Shown piece by piece: positions 9,693-18,262 of a stretch of DNA of 64,000 nucleotides. Positions within the stretch are counted from its first letter, which is position 1; each line of letters starts with the position of its first letter. The position numbers and the translations under genes are program-made. This DNA is from Microcaldota archaeon (GTDB lineage: Archaea > Micrarchaeota > Micrarchaeia > Micrarchaeales > Micrarchaeaceae): the NCBI GenBank assembly GCA_021801355.1, contig JAJYYB010000018.1, positions 1 to 64,000 of the forward strand. Direction: 5' to 3'. The notes below the pieces were generated by a model that worked only from the letters and a program-made list of their open reading frames with translations, did not search any database and was not told the DNA's origin.

Positions 9693-9956
9693 CTACTTCT
9701 TAGGCCCCTTGTCGGGCTTTAGCACAAGAGATGTCACAGTGGTCTTTATGCCCTTTATTTTCATGACCTTGTTCTTCAGAAGGTCCCTGAAGTCCTCCAT
9801 GTCTTTAGATTCAGTCATTATTATTATGTCGAACTCGCCAGTGACCTCGTAAACCTCAGTGATTTCGCTTATAGATGTGAGCTCCTTTATCACATCGTCC
9901 ATCAGCGCTGGATCGACAAATATTTCTATGAATGATAGTACCTTTCCACCCACCAT
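9693..9956 (-). CDS. Stand-alone RAM (Lrp/AsnC ligand-binding) domain protein
   Basis: The 87-residue product is a single RAM domain: KVLSFIEIFVDPALMDDV, ITEVYEVTGEFDIIIM and a C-terminal basic tail. There is no helix-turn-helix. Stand-alone RAM proteins form rings that bind amino acids or other small ligands and can modulate partner regulators. It is the promoter-proximal gene of the kdp unit, 23 bp before kdpA, which suggests a sensory role for K+ uptake; that is inference. GTG 9995 would add 13 residues outside the domain. An A/T-rich TATA-like stretch on the minus strand lies at about 10030-10042. Confidence 0.8.
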   Translation of the reverse strand: MVGGKVLSFIEIFVDPALMDDVIKELTSISEITEVYEVTGEFDIIIMTESKDMEDFRDLLKNKVMKIKGIKTTVTSLVLKPDKGPKK

Positions 9957-10095
9957 GAAAGCACCTTTTCCTAAGACCAAACAGACTTTCAGCACCAGTC
10001 AAAATGCCAATATAGAAGTTTGGCGAATATACTAATATAATAGTTCCTAAAGGCCATGCACAGGGGCTTGAAGTGTGCATTCACAGGCGATTTAT

Positions 10096-10806
10096 TCAGA
10101 AATGCAGGAAGCCCTTTTTCTTCTTGGCGAACTTCCGTTCCTCGTAAAATGAGGCAAGGAGATCTATACCATTTGAGAAGCCGGAATTCTTGTCCATGAG
10201 GTATATCGGCTTGTGTTTTTCCTCGGACTTGGCCACCCCCTTCTCCTCAGGCAGCGTTACCAGTGCTTCCTTGAAGTCCCCCATCTCCTCCTGAGCCATG
10301 TTTACTACGAGGTCCGTGTGAACGTCGTGTCTTTTTAATGCCGACCTTATCTCATCCAGGTTCTTCCTGATCTCTGCCTTGTCAGCTGATGATACCAGCA
10401 GTACATCGAAAGCCGCCGGGAACTTCTTGCCGAGCATGGGCGTGGGTCCATCAGCTATTATGTAATCATAACTTAGGAGCCCTATCCCGTTTAACAGAAG
10501 CCTTGCAATGTTGAAGTACGTGAACTCGGGCTTTATATCCGACTCTCTCAGAACTAGGTACAGGTCGGTATCCCTGTAGCGCGTTATTACATCTTTGAAC
10601 GGGACCAGGCCGTTGAGCGCATACGCAAAGCCGAACCTTGCTGGGGCTACACCCAAGCGCTTGGCTATGGAATGGTCCTCCTCCGAGGCGTCCACGAGCA
10701 GCACCTTGCGCCCGCGCTCCATTAGAGCCATGGCGAGATTGAGCGCTATGGTCGACTTGCCTGAGCCGCGCGTCCCGGACAGAACAGCGATTATTTTTGG
10801 TGCCAT
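10096..10806 (-). CDS. MinD/ParA-like P-loop ATPase
   Basis: The N terminus MAPKIIAVLSGTRGSGKST holds a P loop of the SIMIBI class. VLLVDASEEDHSIAKRLGV follows, where MinD-type proteins have their first Asp. Family members are membrane- or DNA-associated switches for positioning or partitioning. The deviant MinD lysine (KGG) is replaced by GTR, so this is a divergent member. The C terminus is basic (KKKKGFLHF). It is read alone, upstream of kdp and downstream of the HerA-like gene on the same strand. Confidence 0.75.
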   Translation of the reverse strand: MAPKIIAVLSGTRGSGKSTIALNLAMALMERGRKVLLVDASEEDHSIAKRLGVAPARFGFAYALNGLVPFKDVITRYRDTDLYLVLRESDIKPEFTYFNIARLLLNGIGLLSYDYIIADGPTPMLGKKFPAAFDVLLVSSADKAEIRKNLDEIRSALKRHDVHTDLVVNMAQEEMGDFKEALVTLPEEKGVAKSEEKHKPIYLMDKNSGFSNGIDLLASFYEERKFAKKKKGFLHF

Positions 10807-11024
10807 CTCATCTCAACTGCATAATACGGTTTATGCTAATAGTATTTAAATCCATCCGATTCTAGGGCTGGCACTGCCATATGATAACCATACATACATT
10901 TCAACACATAGGAGCCAGTAGTTGGAGTACTTGGTGGACGACTATATTATACCTTCGAAGTTCACATCGCACTTGCTTCACAGCGGCTTTTGTAGATGTC
11001 TGGTATATCCCTACTATGCAGTGC

Positions 11025-12644
11025 TCAGCTTAGCCTTGCCCCATACAACGCGTCTATGGTGAATATCCTGACCTTGTTGCCGTGCCTCAGCCTTATCTCA
11101 TATGCGGGTAGGTATACGCCCGTGAGCGAGATGATGAACGAACCTGGGAATAGGAGCGATACATAGTCCCTTATCGCACGCTCTTCGATGCCTGCCTTGA
11201 GTACGCTTTCCTTATCGTGAGTTTCCTCATCGTACTCTGGGGCTTTGTCAATGAGCAGCTTCCTGTTCGTTACGATTGACGCATTGCCATTTTTCAGTTT
11301 CATCAGTCCTGCTGAGCTCAGCCTGTTCAGGCTGTCATCTATTTGCAGTGGGTCCCTGTCTATGCGCCTCTGTATCGAATCGAAATTGGTCTTCTTCATT
11401 GAGGCCACGAATGAAAGGATCTCCCTGTCTATCTGGGACATCTTCACCTTTGGATCAACGCTGCCATGCACGAAAGATATCTTCCTTTCCAGCCTCACTG
11501 GGCGTAGCCTGCTGTCAATCATTATGTAGCGCTCCTCGAACTCGTCCTTCTGCCCGGTGGGCATGCGAATCTGCACGAGCGCTATGTAAATGAACCTCTC
11601 GCTTACCCTGTCCACGTCCTCCGCCGCACCACCAAAGAGTATGAACTTCTTCCTTTCCGCCCTGATGGCGTAGGACCTCGCTTCCTCTGCGCTTATCCTT
11701 GCAGGTATCACGTTGATCTTTGCCTTGCCCTGCTCCGTCTTGCCATTCGGCTGCTTCGATTGCCCGAACTTGAACTTTTGGAGCTCCTTTATTATGCCCT
11801 CCAGCCTTACCGGGCTCATGGCGCCTCCATGGATAGGGGGAGTTGAGCCCCCGTGCTCCATCGTGCGCTGCTTGACCGTGAACGACTCTTCGTAGCCTAT
11901 GCCGAACGAGGTGAATTCACCTATCCTGTGCTTTGCGAGCCTCTCCGCCTTCCCCCTTTCGCCCAGCAGCGTGACTACAGCCTTTATGTCGTTGTCTATC
12001 ACGAGCTTGCCTATGAAACCATAGGAGCACTGAGCGAGCACGTTCTTGCTTATGCTCGCGGGCCTCTGGGTTGCCACCACAAGACCTATCCCTCGTTTCC
12101 TGCCCCTTACGCTCATCTCCTCTATAATGTTGGGCTTCTGGCGCACCGCTTGGGGGGCGAACTTGTCGGCTTCCTCTATTATGACAAGATACGGCTTCTT
12201 CACCTCCTCCTCAATCTTGTATATGTCGCGCAGCGCGGCCTCTGCTGTCTTCTGCTTATCCAATTCATCTGCAACGTTAAGTATCACAGGTATGCCTTCG
12301 CTTATGCTGCGCTTGAATATCTCGGATAGGTCTATGGAAAGGCCAAGGTCGGCGCCGCTGCCACCTACGGTGATTATTTGGAATGCGTCCTTGAGGCGGG
12401 AATATTCCCCCTCGGTGTCTATCAGGCAGAACGGAAGGTTCAGTCTGCAGAGCTCCTCGGTTATGACGCCTACCAGATATGACTTGCCTGAGCCGCTCTG
12501 GCCTATTATGCAGCCCCTGCCGGTCATGACAAGCTGTGCGTCTATGTCAACCCCGTTCGCTATGTTTATGTCCATCATTCGGCGCACTTGGGTAAGCCCG
12601 GTCTCCCTTATCATATATTGCTGCAAAAGCAATAAAATAGGCAT
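11025..12644 (-). CDS. HerA/DUF87-family ATPase
   Basis: This is a hexameric DNA-translocase-type ATPase of the HerA-FtsK superfamily. Walker A GQSGSGKS is at residues 48-55. Walker B VIIEEADKFAP and the RKRGIGLVVATQRPASISK sensor region follow (key residues R, G, I, G, Q, R). The C-terminal 200 residues contain a winged-helix-like part (DREILSFVASMKKTNFDSI). The start is uncertain: ATG 12644 lies about 23 bp from a TATA-like AATAATATA on its strand, so a leaderless mRNA fits; ATG 12611 and 12578 are alternatives. It may act in DNA processing or transfer with the ATPase at 13238. Confidence 0.82.
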   Translation of the reverse strand: MPILLLLQQYMIRETGLTQVRRMMDINIANGVDIDAQLVMTGRGCIIGQSGSGKSYLVGVITEELCRLNLPFCLIDTEGEYSRLKDAFQIITVGGSGADLGLSIDLSEIFKRSISEGIPVILNVADELDKQKTAEAALRDIYKIEEEVKKPYLVIIEEADKFAPQAVRQKPNIIEEMSVRGRKRGIGLVVATQRPASISKNVLAQCSYGFIGKLVIDNDIKAVVTLLGERGKAERLAKHRIGEFTSFGIGYEESFTVKQRTMEHGGSTPPIHGGAMSPVRLEGIIKELQKFKFGQSKQPNGKTEQGKAKINVIPARISAEEARSYAIRAERKKFILFGGAAEDVDRVSERFIYIALVQIRMPTGQKDEFEERYIMIDSRLRPVRLERKISFVHGSVDPKVKMSQIDREILSFVASMKKTNFDSIQRRIDRDPLQIDDSLNRLSSAGLMKLKNGNASIVTNRKLLIDKAPEYDEETHDKESVLKAGIEERAIRDYVSLLFPGSFIISLTGVYLPAYEIRLRHGNKVRIFTIDALYGARLS

Positions 12645-12737
12645 CGCACCGCACCTGCGCGCGTATATTATTGGGAAAGTGCGGGCATGGCTTATCCGAA
12701 CAAAATTGGAAAATGTGAGGGTTCTGGGGTTTTGTGG
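12641..12737 (+). repeat. Direct repeat copy A: duplicated promoter and gene start
   Basis: This segment is about 85% identical to 13192-13287. It contains the same GCGCGTATATTAT box and a relic start encoding MAYPNKIGKCEGSGV, parallel to MADSNKIEKGAGSGV of the ATPase at 13238. The relic frame continues antisense through the neighbouring membrane-protein gene and is not expected to be functional. Confidence 0.85.
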
Positions 12738-12740
12738 TCA

Positions 12741-13112
12741 TCATTCGCCGTTCTTCCCTCCTTTCTTCTCCCTCTTCTGCATTTCCACGAGCATCTCTAC
12801 GCCAAGCTTAGCTATCTTATATCCAACGTTCGCGAAGAGGTACAGAACAATTATCTCTATGAAGAAGTTTGCATACGCACTCAGGTTCAGGCTTGATGTG
12901 ACGCTCTGTATCGCGCCGGTTATTATGGGCCCTATTATTGATGACGCATTGGAACCTGATCCGACGCTCGGGTAGTTTATTTGCGGGGAGGCAGACGGAG
13001 GATGGATAGCGGTTGCGGAAACATAAATCCGGTAACCTAGATAGAAAGTGAACAACAGTATCACAACCCCAAGAAACAGCAGCAAATAGCCTGCTTCTTC
13101 TCTGTTTTCCAT
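12741..13112 (-). CDS. Small two-TM membrane protein of unknown function
   Basis: The 123-residue product has an N-terminal TM helix (GYLLLFLGVVILLFTFYLGY), a Ser/Pro-rich loop, a second hydrophobic segment (FFIEIIVLYLFANVGYKIA) and a charged tail EMQKREKKGGKNGE. I do not recognise the family. The start at ATG 13112 is preferred because the longer frame to 13304 reads antisense through repeat copy B. The gene sits between the two direct-repeat copies, so it may have arrived with the duplication. A partner role for the flanking ATPases is possible but unproven. Confidence 0.6.
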   Translation of the reverse strand: MENREEAGYLLLFLGVVILLFTFYLGYRIYVSATAIHPPSASPQINYPSVGSGSNASSIIGPIITGAIQSVTSSLNLSAYANFFIEIIVLYLFANVGYKIAKLGVEMLVEMQKREKKGGKNGE

Positions 13113-13191
13113 GCAATAGCCCAAAATATTAACCAAATGAAGATATTTAAGGTCTAAGCAACTGGCAGTATGGGCCAGAACTGCTATTATT

Positions 13192-13287
13192 GCATCGCAC
13201 CACACCTGCGCGCGTATATTATGGGGAAGGTGCGGGTATGGCTGATTCGAACAAAATTGAAAAAGGTGCAGGTTCCGGGGTCGTGGA
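13192..13287 (+). repeat. Direct repeat copy B: promoter and start of the VirB4/TraG-like gene
   Basis: This is the intact partner of 12641-12737. It carries GCGCGTATATTATGG about 20 bp before ATG 13238, and the first 16 codons of that gene. Confidence 0.85.
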
Positions 13288-15154
13288 GGCGGCACAAGAT
13301 GCAAAGAGGTCTTCCAAGAAGTACGTGAAGGACTTCTATTACGAGCATTACCTACGTGTCAAGCTGCCGCCCAGATACTTCATGCATGGAGTCATATACA
13401 GCCTGTTTGCCTCATTCATGTTATGGGGCTTGTCCGGTTTCGTGCTCGGCAGGCTGTATCCGCTGCTTTTCTTCGAGATATGGGCACTGTATCCTGCATT
13501 ATGCGTGATTCTGTTTGTGAAATCTAACCTTGGATGGGGAAAGGGTGCAGTAAGGACCGCCTCGGTGATAGCGCCGGACAGGGCTTACAGGTTCGAGATG
13601 GCGGAGAGGCCGGTAGACCTGAGGAATTACCTGGGACAGAAGCCCAACGGCAACCTCTTCATATGCGGGACTTCGGGCGAGGGGAAGTCATTCCTGATGC
13701 GCTACATGCTGGAACAGATGAGGATGCAGAAGATCGTATTCAACTTCAAGCCCGACGACGAGTACCTGAGGCTGGGCTACCTTATAGTCGACATGAGCAA
13801 GGCGCTGCCTAACCCGTTCAATGACACCGAGGCTTTCGTCAACGCTTTCCTTATAACCTTCCCGATAGCCGAGATAGGAATAACTGCGCAGTACATCCCA
13901 ATAATGCTGCGTGAGATCGCTGCAAAATCAACCTCATGGGAAAGCTTCAGGGGTAATTTGCGCACAATCGCATCAAAGACCAAGGACAGGATACAGATGA
14001 GTGCCTTGCTCTACATAGAGGAGCATGCAAAGGCGCTGCTGGGCGATGGTACGAACGTTATAGAAATAGGCGATAATGATCTAATAATGGACTTCTCGAC
14101 GCTAGGCAACGATGACGCGAAGACATTCTACGCAGAGCTGCTGCTCAGGATGCTCTGGAAAATGATGGCATCTGGAAAGACGCAAAAAATGCTGCTCTGC
14201 ATAGACGAGGCGCACAGGCTCATCAGAAGGTTCGATAAGTACGGGAGCATATACTCGGAGATTTCAAGGGAGATAAGGGCTTTTGGGATGTTGTGGGCAT
14301 CGTCGCAGAACTTTACCGACATGGGGGACGATGTTAGGAACCAGTTCGCAACCCAGCTGTGCTTCAACACAACGCATCCGGATGACCTGCGCGCGCTGGA
14401 GTTGGCCGATGGCAAGCTCTCGTGGGCCGCTTCGTCGATGCCGCTGCATTTTTTCACAGATGCGAGATATGAATGGGTGCACGAGCTCGTCCCAGAGTTC
14501 ATACTTCGCTATACTCCTGTTGATAGGCCAAGGGCTTACTTCAATGGAGTAATGCAGAAAGGCGAGGCAGAAGGCGAGCCGGAGAGGCGCATTGATGCAT
14601 CTTCATTAGATTACTGGAGCGAGATAAAGCTCGCGCTCAGGGACTTGGGGGTAGCCAGATGCGGCAAGATTGCCGCCTTTATAGCGAAGAAATACGGTTT
14701 AGATTCGATCACAGTCAAGCTCAAGGTGATGCAAACCCTCAAAAAGATGGTCAACTGTTCCGAGATAAATATGGTAAGGCTTATGACAAAGTCCAATGCC
14801 TATTCGGCATACTATAACAGTGGTTCAGGCAGCCAAGCTTTGCACAGGTACATGCAGAGTTTCGTTGTTTCTGTTCTGGCGCTGCACGGGGTAAAAGTTA
14901 CGAAGGAAGCAGTCAGTGGGACCTCAGCGGCTGACGTGGAGACTAAAGCATTCGATATAGAGGTGGAGACCGGGCTTAAGAAGCACACGGATGACTTAAA
15001 GGTCCGGATGGCCAAGTCCGGGAAGCGCACGGTGATCGTAGTGCCGAATAGCAGCATAGCGGAAAGCTATATCGCATATGGGATAAAGGGCGCGATAGTC
15101 TCGACATTAGCGGATTTTGAGCAACTTCTAATCAGAGAGCTTATCAGGATGTGA
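13238..15154 (+). CDS. Membrane-anchored VirB4/TraG/HerA-like ATPase with C-terminal nuclease-like domain
   Basis: The 638-residue protein starts at ATG 13238, preceded by GGAAGGTG. Two TM helices lie at about residues 48-95. The P-loop GTSGEGKS is at 144-151 and Walker B LLCIDE at 319-324, followed by an arginine-finger-like SREIRAFGM region and WASSQN. The layout matches conjugation or pilus-type DNA-pumping ATPases. The last 100 residues contain ADVETKAFDIEVETG and KRTVIVVPNSS, which resemble the EVETG core of PD-(D/E)XK-like domains in archaeal ATPases; this part is tentative. Neighbours are a HerA-like ATPase and a small membrane protein. It converges with the epimerase gene, one base between stops. 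Confidence 0.8.
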   Translation: MADSNKIEKGAGSGVVEAAQDAKRSSKKYVKDFYYEHYLRVKLPPRYFMHGVIYSLFASFMLWGLSGFVLGRLYPLLFFEIWALYPALCVILFVKSNLGWGKGAVRTASVIAPDRAYRFEMAERPVDLRNYLGQKPNGNLFICGTSGEGKSFLMRYMLEQMRMQKIVFNFKPDDEYLRLGYLIVDMSKALPNPFNDTEAFVNAFLITFPIAEIGITAQYIPIMLREIAAKSTSWESFRGNLRTIASKTKDRIQMSALLYIEEHAKALLGDGTNVIEIGDNDLIMDFSTLGNDDAKTFYAELLLRMLWKMMASGKTQKMLLCIDEAHRLIRRFDKYGSIYSEISREIRAFGMLWASSQNFTDMGDDVRNQFATQLCFNTTHPDDLRALELADGKLSWAASSMPLHFFTDARYEWVHELVPEFILRYTPVDRPRAYFNGVMQKGEAEGEPERRIDASSLDYWSEIKLALRDLGVARCGKIAAFIAKKYGLDSITVKLKVMQTLKKMVNCSEINMVRLMTKSNAYSAYYNSGSGSQALHRYMQSFVVSVLALHGVKVTKEAVSGTSAADVETKAFDIEVETGLKKHTDDLKVRMAKSGKRTVIVVPNSSIAESYIAYGIKGAIVSTLADFEQLLIRELIRM

Positions 15155-15155
15155 C

Positions 15156-16082
15156 TCAGGTTTGCTTACTGGACTTCAACGCTTCAGAGACCGCATCGAT
15201 TATGCGCTCGAACTTGAACCTGTAGCCCAGTTTAAGCACCTCGGTGGGCACTGCCCTCTGGCTGTAGAAGAGGAGCTCATCCGCTTTCTGCCCTAGAGCC
15301 AGCTTTAGCATGAAGTCGGGCATCTTGAGTAACGGTTTCACTCCGAGCGCTGCCGATGCGGCATCGCAGAGCTCCTGGTTTGTAGCCGGTTTGGGCGAGG
15401 TAAGGTTGAAAGTTCCGGCATGGCGCCCCCCTATTATCAGCTTTATTATCGATACAAGATCGTCGATGTGTATCCATGACACCCACTGCTTTCCAGAGCC
15501 GGCCGTTATGCTTATCCTCACCTTGAGCGGCTTTATCATCTCAGGAAGCGAACCCCCTCCGCTACCTATCACGACCCCGAATCTTGTTATCGCGAGAGAT
15601 GTGCCGACTCCGTCAAGCTTGTGCGCCTCGGCCTCCCATGCGCTGCACACATCGCTGAGGAAGCCTTTGCCCCTTTGCGTCCCCTCTGTGACAGTGGCGT
15701 CTCCGGTATTGCCGTAGAACCCTACCGCAGATGCGCTGACCATTATAGGTGGTTTTTCGTGCGCGGTTAGTATTGCGTACACGAGAGCGCGGGTGGAAAC
15801 TACCCTGCTTTCCATTATCTTGCTCTTGTTCTCATCTGTCCAACTGTTAGATATCGAGTATCCGGCAAGGTTTACAACAGCGTAGGCACCGTTTATCGAA
15901 TCGTACCAAGTCGTGTCATTGGAATACGGGTCCCATTTCACATATTTTATGCGACCATCCGCATTTGTCGAGACATTTGAATCGTTAGTTGTCAGTACTG
16001 TAACTGAATATTCATCTGAGAGCTCCTTCGCAAGAGCTGAGCCTATGAAACCGCTGCCTCCTGATATCACTACGTTTTTCAA
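15156..16082 (-). CDS. TIGR01777-family NAD(P)-dependent epimerase (SDR39U1-like)
   Basis: The N-terminal Rossmann motif GGSGFIGSALA (residues 8-18) and GFYGNTGDATVTEG with FLSDVCSAWEAEA place this in the extended SDR family TIGR01777. The C-terminal domain has VSWIHIDDLV, GTFNLTSP and LKLGYRFKF. Length (308 aa) is typical. The substrate is unknown for the whole family; SulA-type cell-division labels attached to it elsewhere are unsupported. A 37-codon ORF lies four bases upstream. Confidence 0.88.
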   Translation of the reverse strand: MKNVVISGGSGFIGSALAKELSDEYSVTVLTTNDSNVSTNADGRIKYVKWDPYSNDTTWYDSINGAYAVVNLAGYSISNSWTDENKSKIMESRVVSTRALVYAILTAHEKPPIMVSASAVGFYGNTGDATVTEGTQRGKGFLSDVCSAWEAEAHKLDGVGTSLAITRFGVVIGSGGGSLPEMIKPLKVRISITAGSGKQWVSWIHIDDLVSIIKLIIGGRHAGTFNLTSPKPATNQELCDAASAALGVKPLLKMPDFMLKLALGQKADELLFYSQRAVPTEVLKLGYRFKFERIIDAVSEALKSSKQT

Positions 16083-16086
16083 TCAA

Positions 16087-16200
16087 TCAACCTAACGTTA
16101 TCTTCGTTAACCAGCCACTGGCCTGCCTTATCAAGTTGTTGAGATTGGTACGGTCCTCATGGCTATCTAGGTCCTTGGCGGATATCCTTAGCGTGTCCAT
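16087..16200 (-). CDS. Possible 37-aa leader-type small protein
   Basis: ATG 16200 opens a 37-codon frame (MDTLRISAKDLDSHEDRTN, then LNNLIRQASGWLTKITLG) ending four bases before the epimerase start. A TTAAAAG box lies about 28 bp upstream, as expected for a leaderless archaeal mRNA. The product is amphipathic near its end. I do not recognise it. It could be a real small protein, a leader, or the actual 5' end of the epimerase message. Confidence 0.4.
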   Translation of the reverse strand: MDTLRISAKDLDSHEDRTNLNNLIRQASGWLTKITLG

Positions 16201-16313
16201 CGCTTCTTAGTGGGGGTTTGCAACTTTTAACACTTTTGGATCGCTGCCACTGACAGATCAATTTTATAAGGACACTTTAAATATGTTGCCGGTGGGAGTA
16301 TTAGCGTGTTGGC

Positions 16314-16595
16314 ATGGAAGATACGGATGTTCCTATATCGATTGGAATTGATATACTCACCAACGGAAAGTCGCTTGCCGAAAACAAGTACAGGAAGCTT
16401 ATTGATAACATAGATTACGCGATAAAGCAGCTTGAAGAGTATAAAATGGGCGGCCATAAGAGCATGGACGCCATCGCGACCAAAATAGTCTATGCGCCAT
16501 TCAGCGAAGATAAGGCGTTATTGGAAGCTGCGACTGCAAGCATAGACGTGAACAAGGTCCTTGGGCAGGATCCGGAGGAGAAGCCCAAGAAGTAA
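16314..16595 (+). CDS. Small helical protein of unknown function (93 aa)
   Basis: The ATG at 16314 follows a likely promoter (TTTATAAGG near 16262 and CTTTAAATATG near 16275). The product is acidic-basic mixed, with a helical middle (KYRKLIDNIDYAIKQLEEYK) and a charged tail PEEKPKK. No motif is recognised. Codon use resembles neighbouring genes, so it is probably real. Confidence 0.6.
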   Translation: MEDTDVPISIGIDILTNGKSLAENKYRKLIDNIDYAIKQLEEYKMGGHKSMDAIATKIVYAPFSEDKALLEAATASIDVNKVLGQDPEEKPKK

Positions 16596-16639
16596 TCTTA
16601 TCAAGCATTGTGGATTGCAGAACCTATGGCGAAGCGCGC

Positions 16640-17347
16640 TCAACCGCGGCTCCGCACCCTCTTGGCGAAGTAGCTTGCCCAGACAATAGCGATTATCGCG
16701 GCGACTATTATAGGTAGGGTGTCGACCTGGCTTGCCAGCGCGCTGGTCTGGCTTACGAAAACGCTTTGCTCGACTGTAATCGAAGTAGTCGATATAGTTG
16801 TGCTAACCGTTGTGCTCAAGGTTGTTCGTATTATAGTGGTAGTTGCATGGGTCTCATTCTCTGGCACCGCGTATACCAGCATGTCTATTCTGCGATTATT
16901 CTGCGTGTAATTAATCCGGATGAGCCTTGCATAATACACTTCCTGACCTAAGCTTTGCAGCTCTATAGTCTGACCGTCGTTTATTGTGTAATTGTTGGCG
17001 TTTGATATAAACGAAGCACTGCTAGGCGTTATCAGATTTATGAACATGCTGAACTTCTCGCTCCCTATCTGAAACTTTCGTGTGCCGAAATTGCTGATAT
17101 TGATAAGCTCCCAGCCGGTCTCTGTGCCATTAGTGTATGGTACTTGAAGAGCGCTACTTTGAGATGAGGTACCATTTGCTGAGCTGAAAAAGAAACCCCC
17201 AGTGTTTGAAGCGCTAAACGCCGGGTTTGGTTTTATGCTCACGATGGATAGCGCCAGCAGCAGCTGAGAAAAAAGGAAGATCAGGATTAGTGAAACTCCC
17301 AACAGAGCGTAAGTTCCGCTTGGTAGACGCTGCTTTGACTTTCCCAT
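16640..17347 (-). CDS. Surface-anchored protein with Thr-rich stalk
   Basis: From ATG 17347 the product has an N-terminal signal anchor (TYALLGVSLILIFLFSQLLL), a Ser/Asn-rich ectodomain with several N-glycosylation sequons, a Thr/Ser stalk (TTTIIRTTLSTTVSTTISTT) and a C-terminal TM helix followed by KRVRSRG. The ectodomain segment LINISNFGTRKFQIGSEKF looks like a compact beta domain. It probably sits on the outer face of the cell membrane; the role is unknown. A TTG at 17383 would add 12 residues. Confidence 0.65.
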   Translation of the reverse strand: MGKSKQRLPSGTYALLGVSLILIFLFSQLLLALSIVSIKPNPAFSASNTGGFFFSSANGTSSQSSALQVPYTNGTETGWELINISNFGTRKFQIGSEKFSMFINLITPSSASFISNANNYTINDGQTIELQSLGQEVYYARLIRINYTQNNRRIDMLVYAVPENETHATTTIIRTTLSTTVSTTISTTSITVEQSVFVSQTSALASQVDTLPIIVAAIIAIVWASYFAKRVRSRG

Positions 17348-17681
17348 TGATCCCACGAATGCGTTTGCGACGGCAATATACAACTGACGTTTATGATTTT
17401 AACTTATACTGCATTCATTGCCAACAAAGAAACTTTCTAGTGACACGCTGAGCAATTATAAAAACCTTTCCGAATACGCTATATATAGGACTTGACATTT
17501 GATCTAGAAAGACCTGTTTTCTTCTCGTTTGAATGGAAGTTACAGTGGATTTTCCTCTACAAGCCATTTCCAGAAATTCGTTGCTTAACGTTTATTCCTC
17601 CGCTTTACGCTTATTTGTCAACTCCCCAGCTATATAATAAATAACGTTTGTTGCAAACGCTTTCGGGCTTTTTAAAAGGGA

Positions 17682-18215
17682 TTACTCGAGCTTTGAGCCG
17701 CATTTTTTGCAGAAGTGAGCACTGGCCGCGTCTTTCGCACCGCAGTTGCTACAGAAAATATATGCGCCGAGTTTGGCGTCGATGTCCGGTGAGATGCCGC
17801 TTGCCTCCGATGGGGCGTAAGTGCCCGATATTTTTTTTTCTATGTTGTCCGATATGGCCTGCGCATCGGTGTTGTTGAGCCCGCCTATCTCGCCCTCCTC
17901 TGTACCATTCTTGAGTAGGCCCTTGTCCCTATCGTAACCCAGCACCCTCACAAAGACAGACGAGGCTATTATGCCCTTCTCCAACCTTACACTGGCTATG
18001 TCCTTATATGGTATTACCTCGTAGTCCTTCCTTATACCGAGCGCTTCCCTGTTCACTACTATGAGCCTCATGTTCGTGACTATGATCGATGTTGGGGTAG
18101 TGACCGAGCCTCCCGGTCCTATCCTTCGCTGTCTTGCAGTTAGTTCTATATTCTCGCCATTCCAGAGCAGCTTTTGGACGACTTCGACGTCCTTTGGGTT
18201 TATTGCCATCTTCAT
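17682..18215 (-). CDS. PH-domain protein with C-terminal zinc ribbon
   Basis: The N-terminal part (to about residue 110) resembles bacterial-type PH/YvbH-like domains (SIIVTNMRLIVVNREALG, YEVIPYKDIASVRLEKG). A linker follows, then a zinc ribbon FCSNCGAKDAASAHFCKKCGSKLE in interrupted pairs CxxC and CxxC. Such proteins are cytoplasmic and may bind membranes or stress regulators; the function is unknown. I took ATG 18215; a GAT-preceded upstream ATG gives eight more residues. It is followed upstream on the same strand by a PspC-domain gene. Confidence 0.75.
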   Translation of the reverse strand: MKMAINPKDVEVVQKLLWNGENIELTARQRRIGPGGSVTTPTSIIVTNMRLIVVNREALGIRKDYEVIPYKDIASVRLEKGIIASSVFVRVLGYDRDKGLLKNGTEEGEIGGLNNTDAQAISDNIEKKISGTYAPSEASGISPDIDAKLGAYIFCSNCGAKDAASAHFCKKCGSKLE

Positions 18216-18262
18216 CACATAGTGGTAAGCAATTTCCATCCCGTGCTGTTTCTACTGCTTTG

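Noticed and set aside
12687-12896. 69-codon frame starting in repeat copy A
   Set aside because: It runs antisense through the membrane-protein gene after the duplicated start and is treated as a relic.
17384-17681. Nearly 300-bp gap with TATA-like CTATATATAGG and a 34-codon ORF at 17532
   Set aside because: The ORF has poor coding character and no start signal; no RNA gene fold seen. Only a possible promoter remains.
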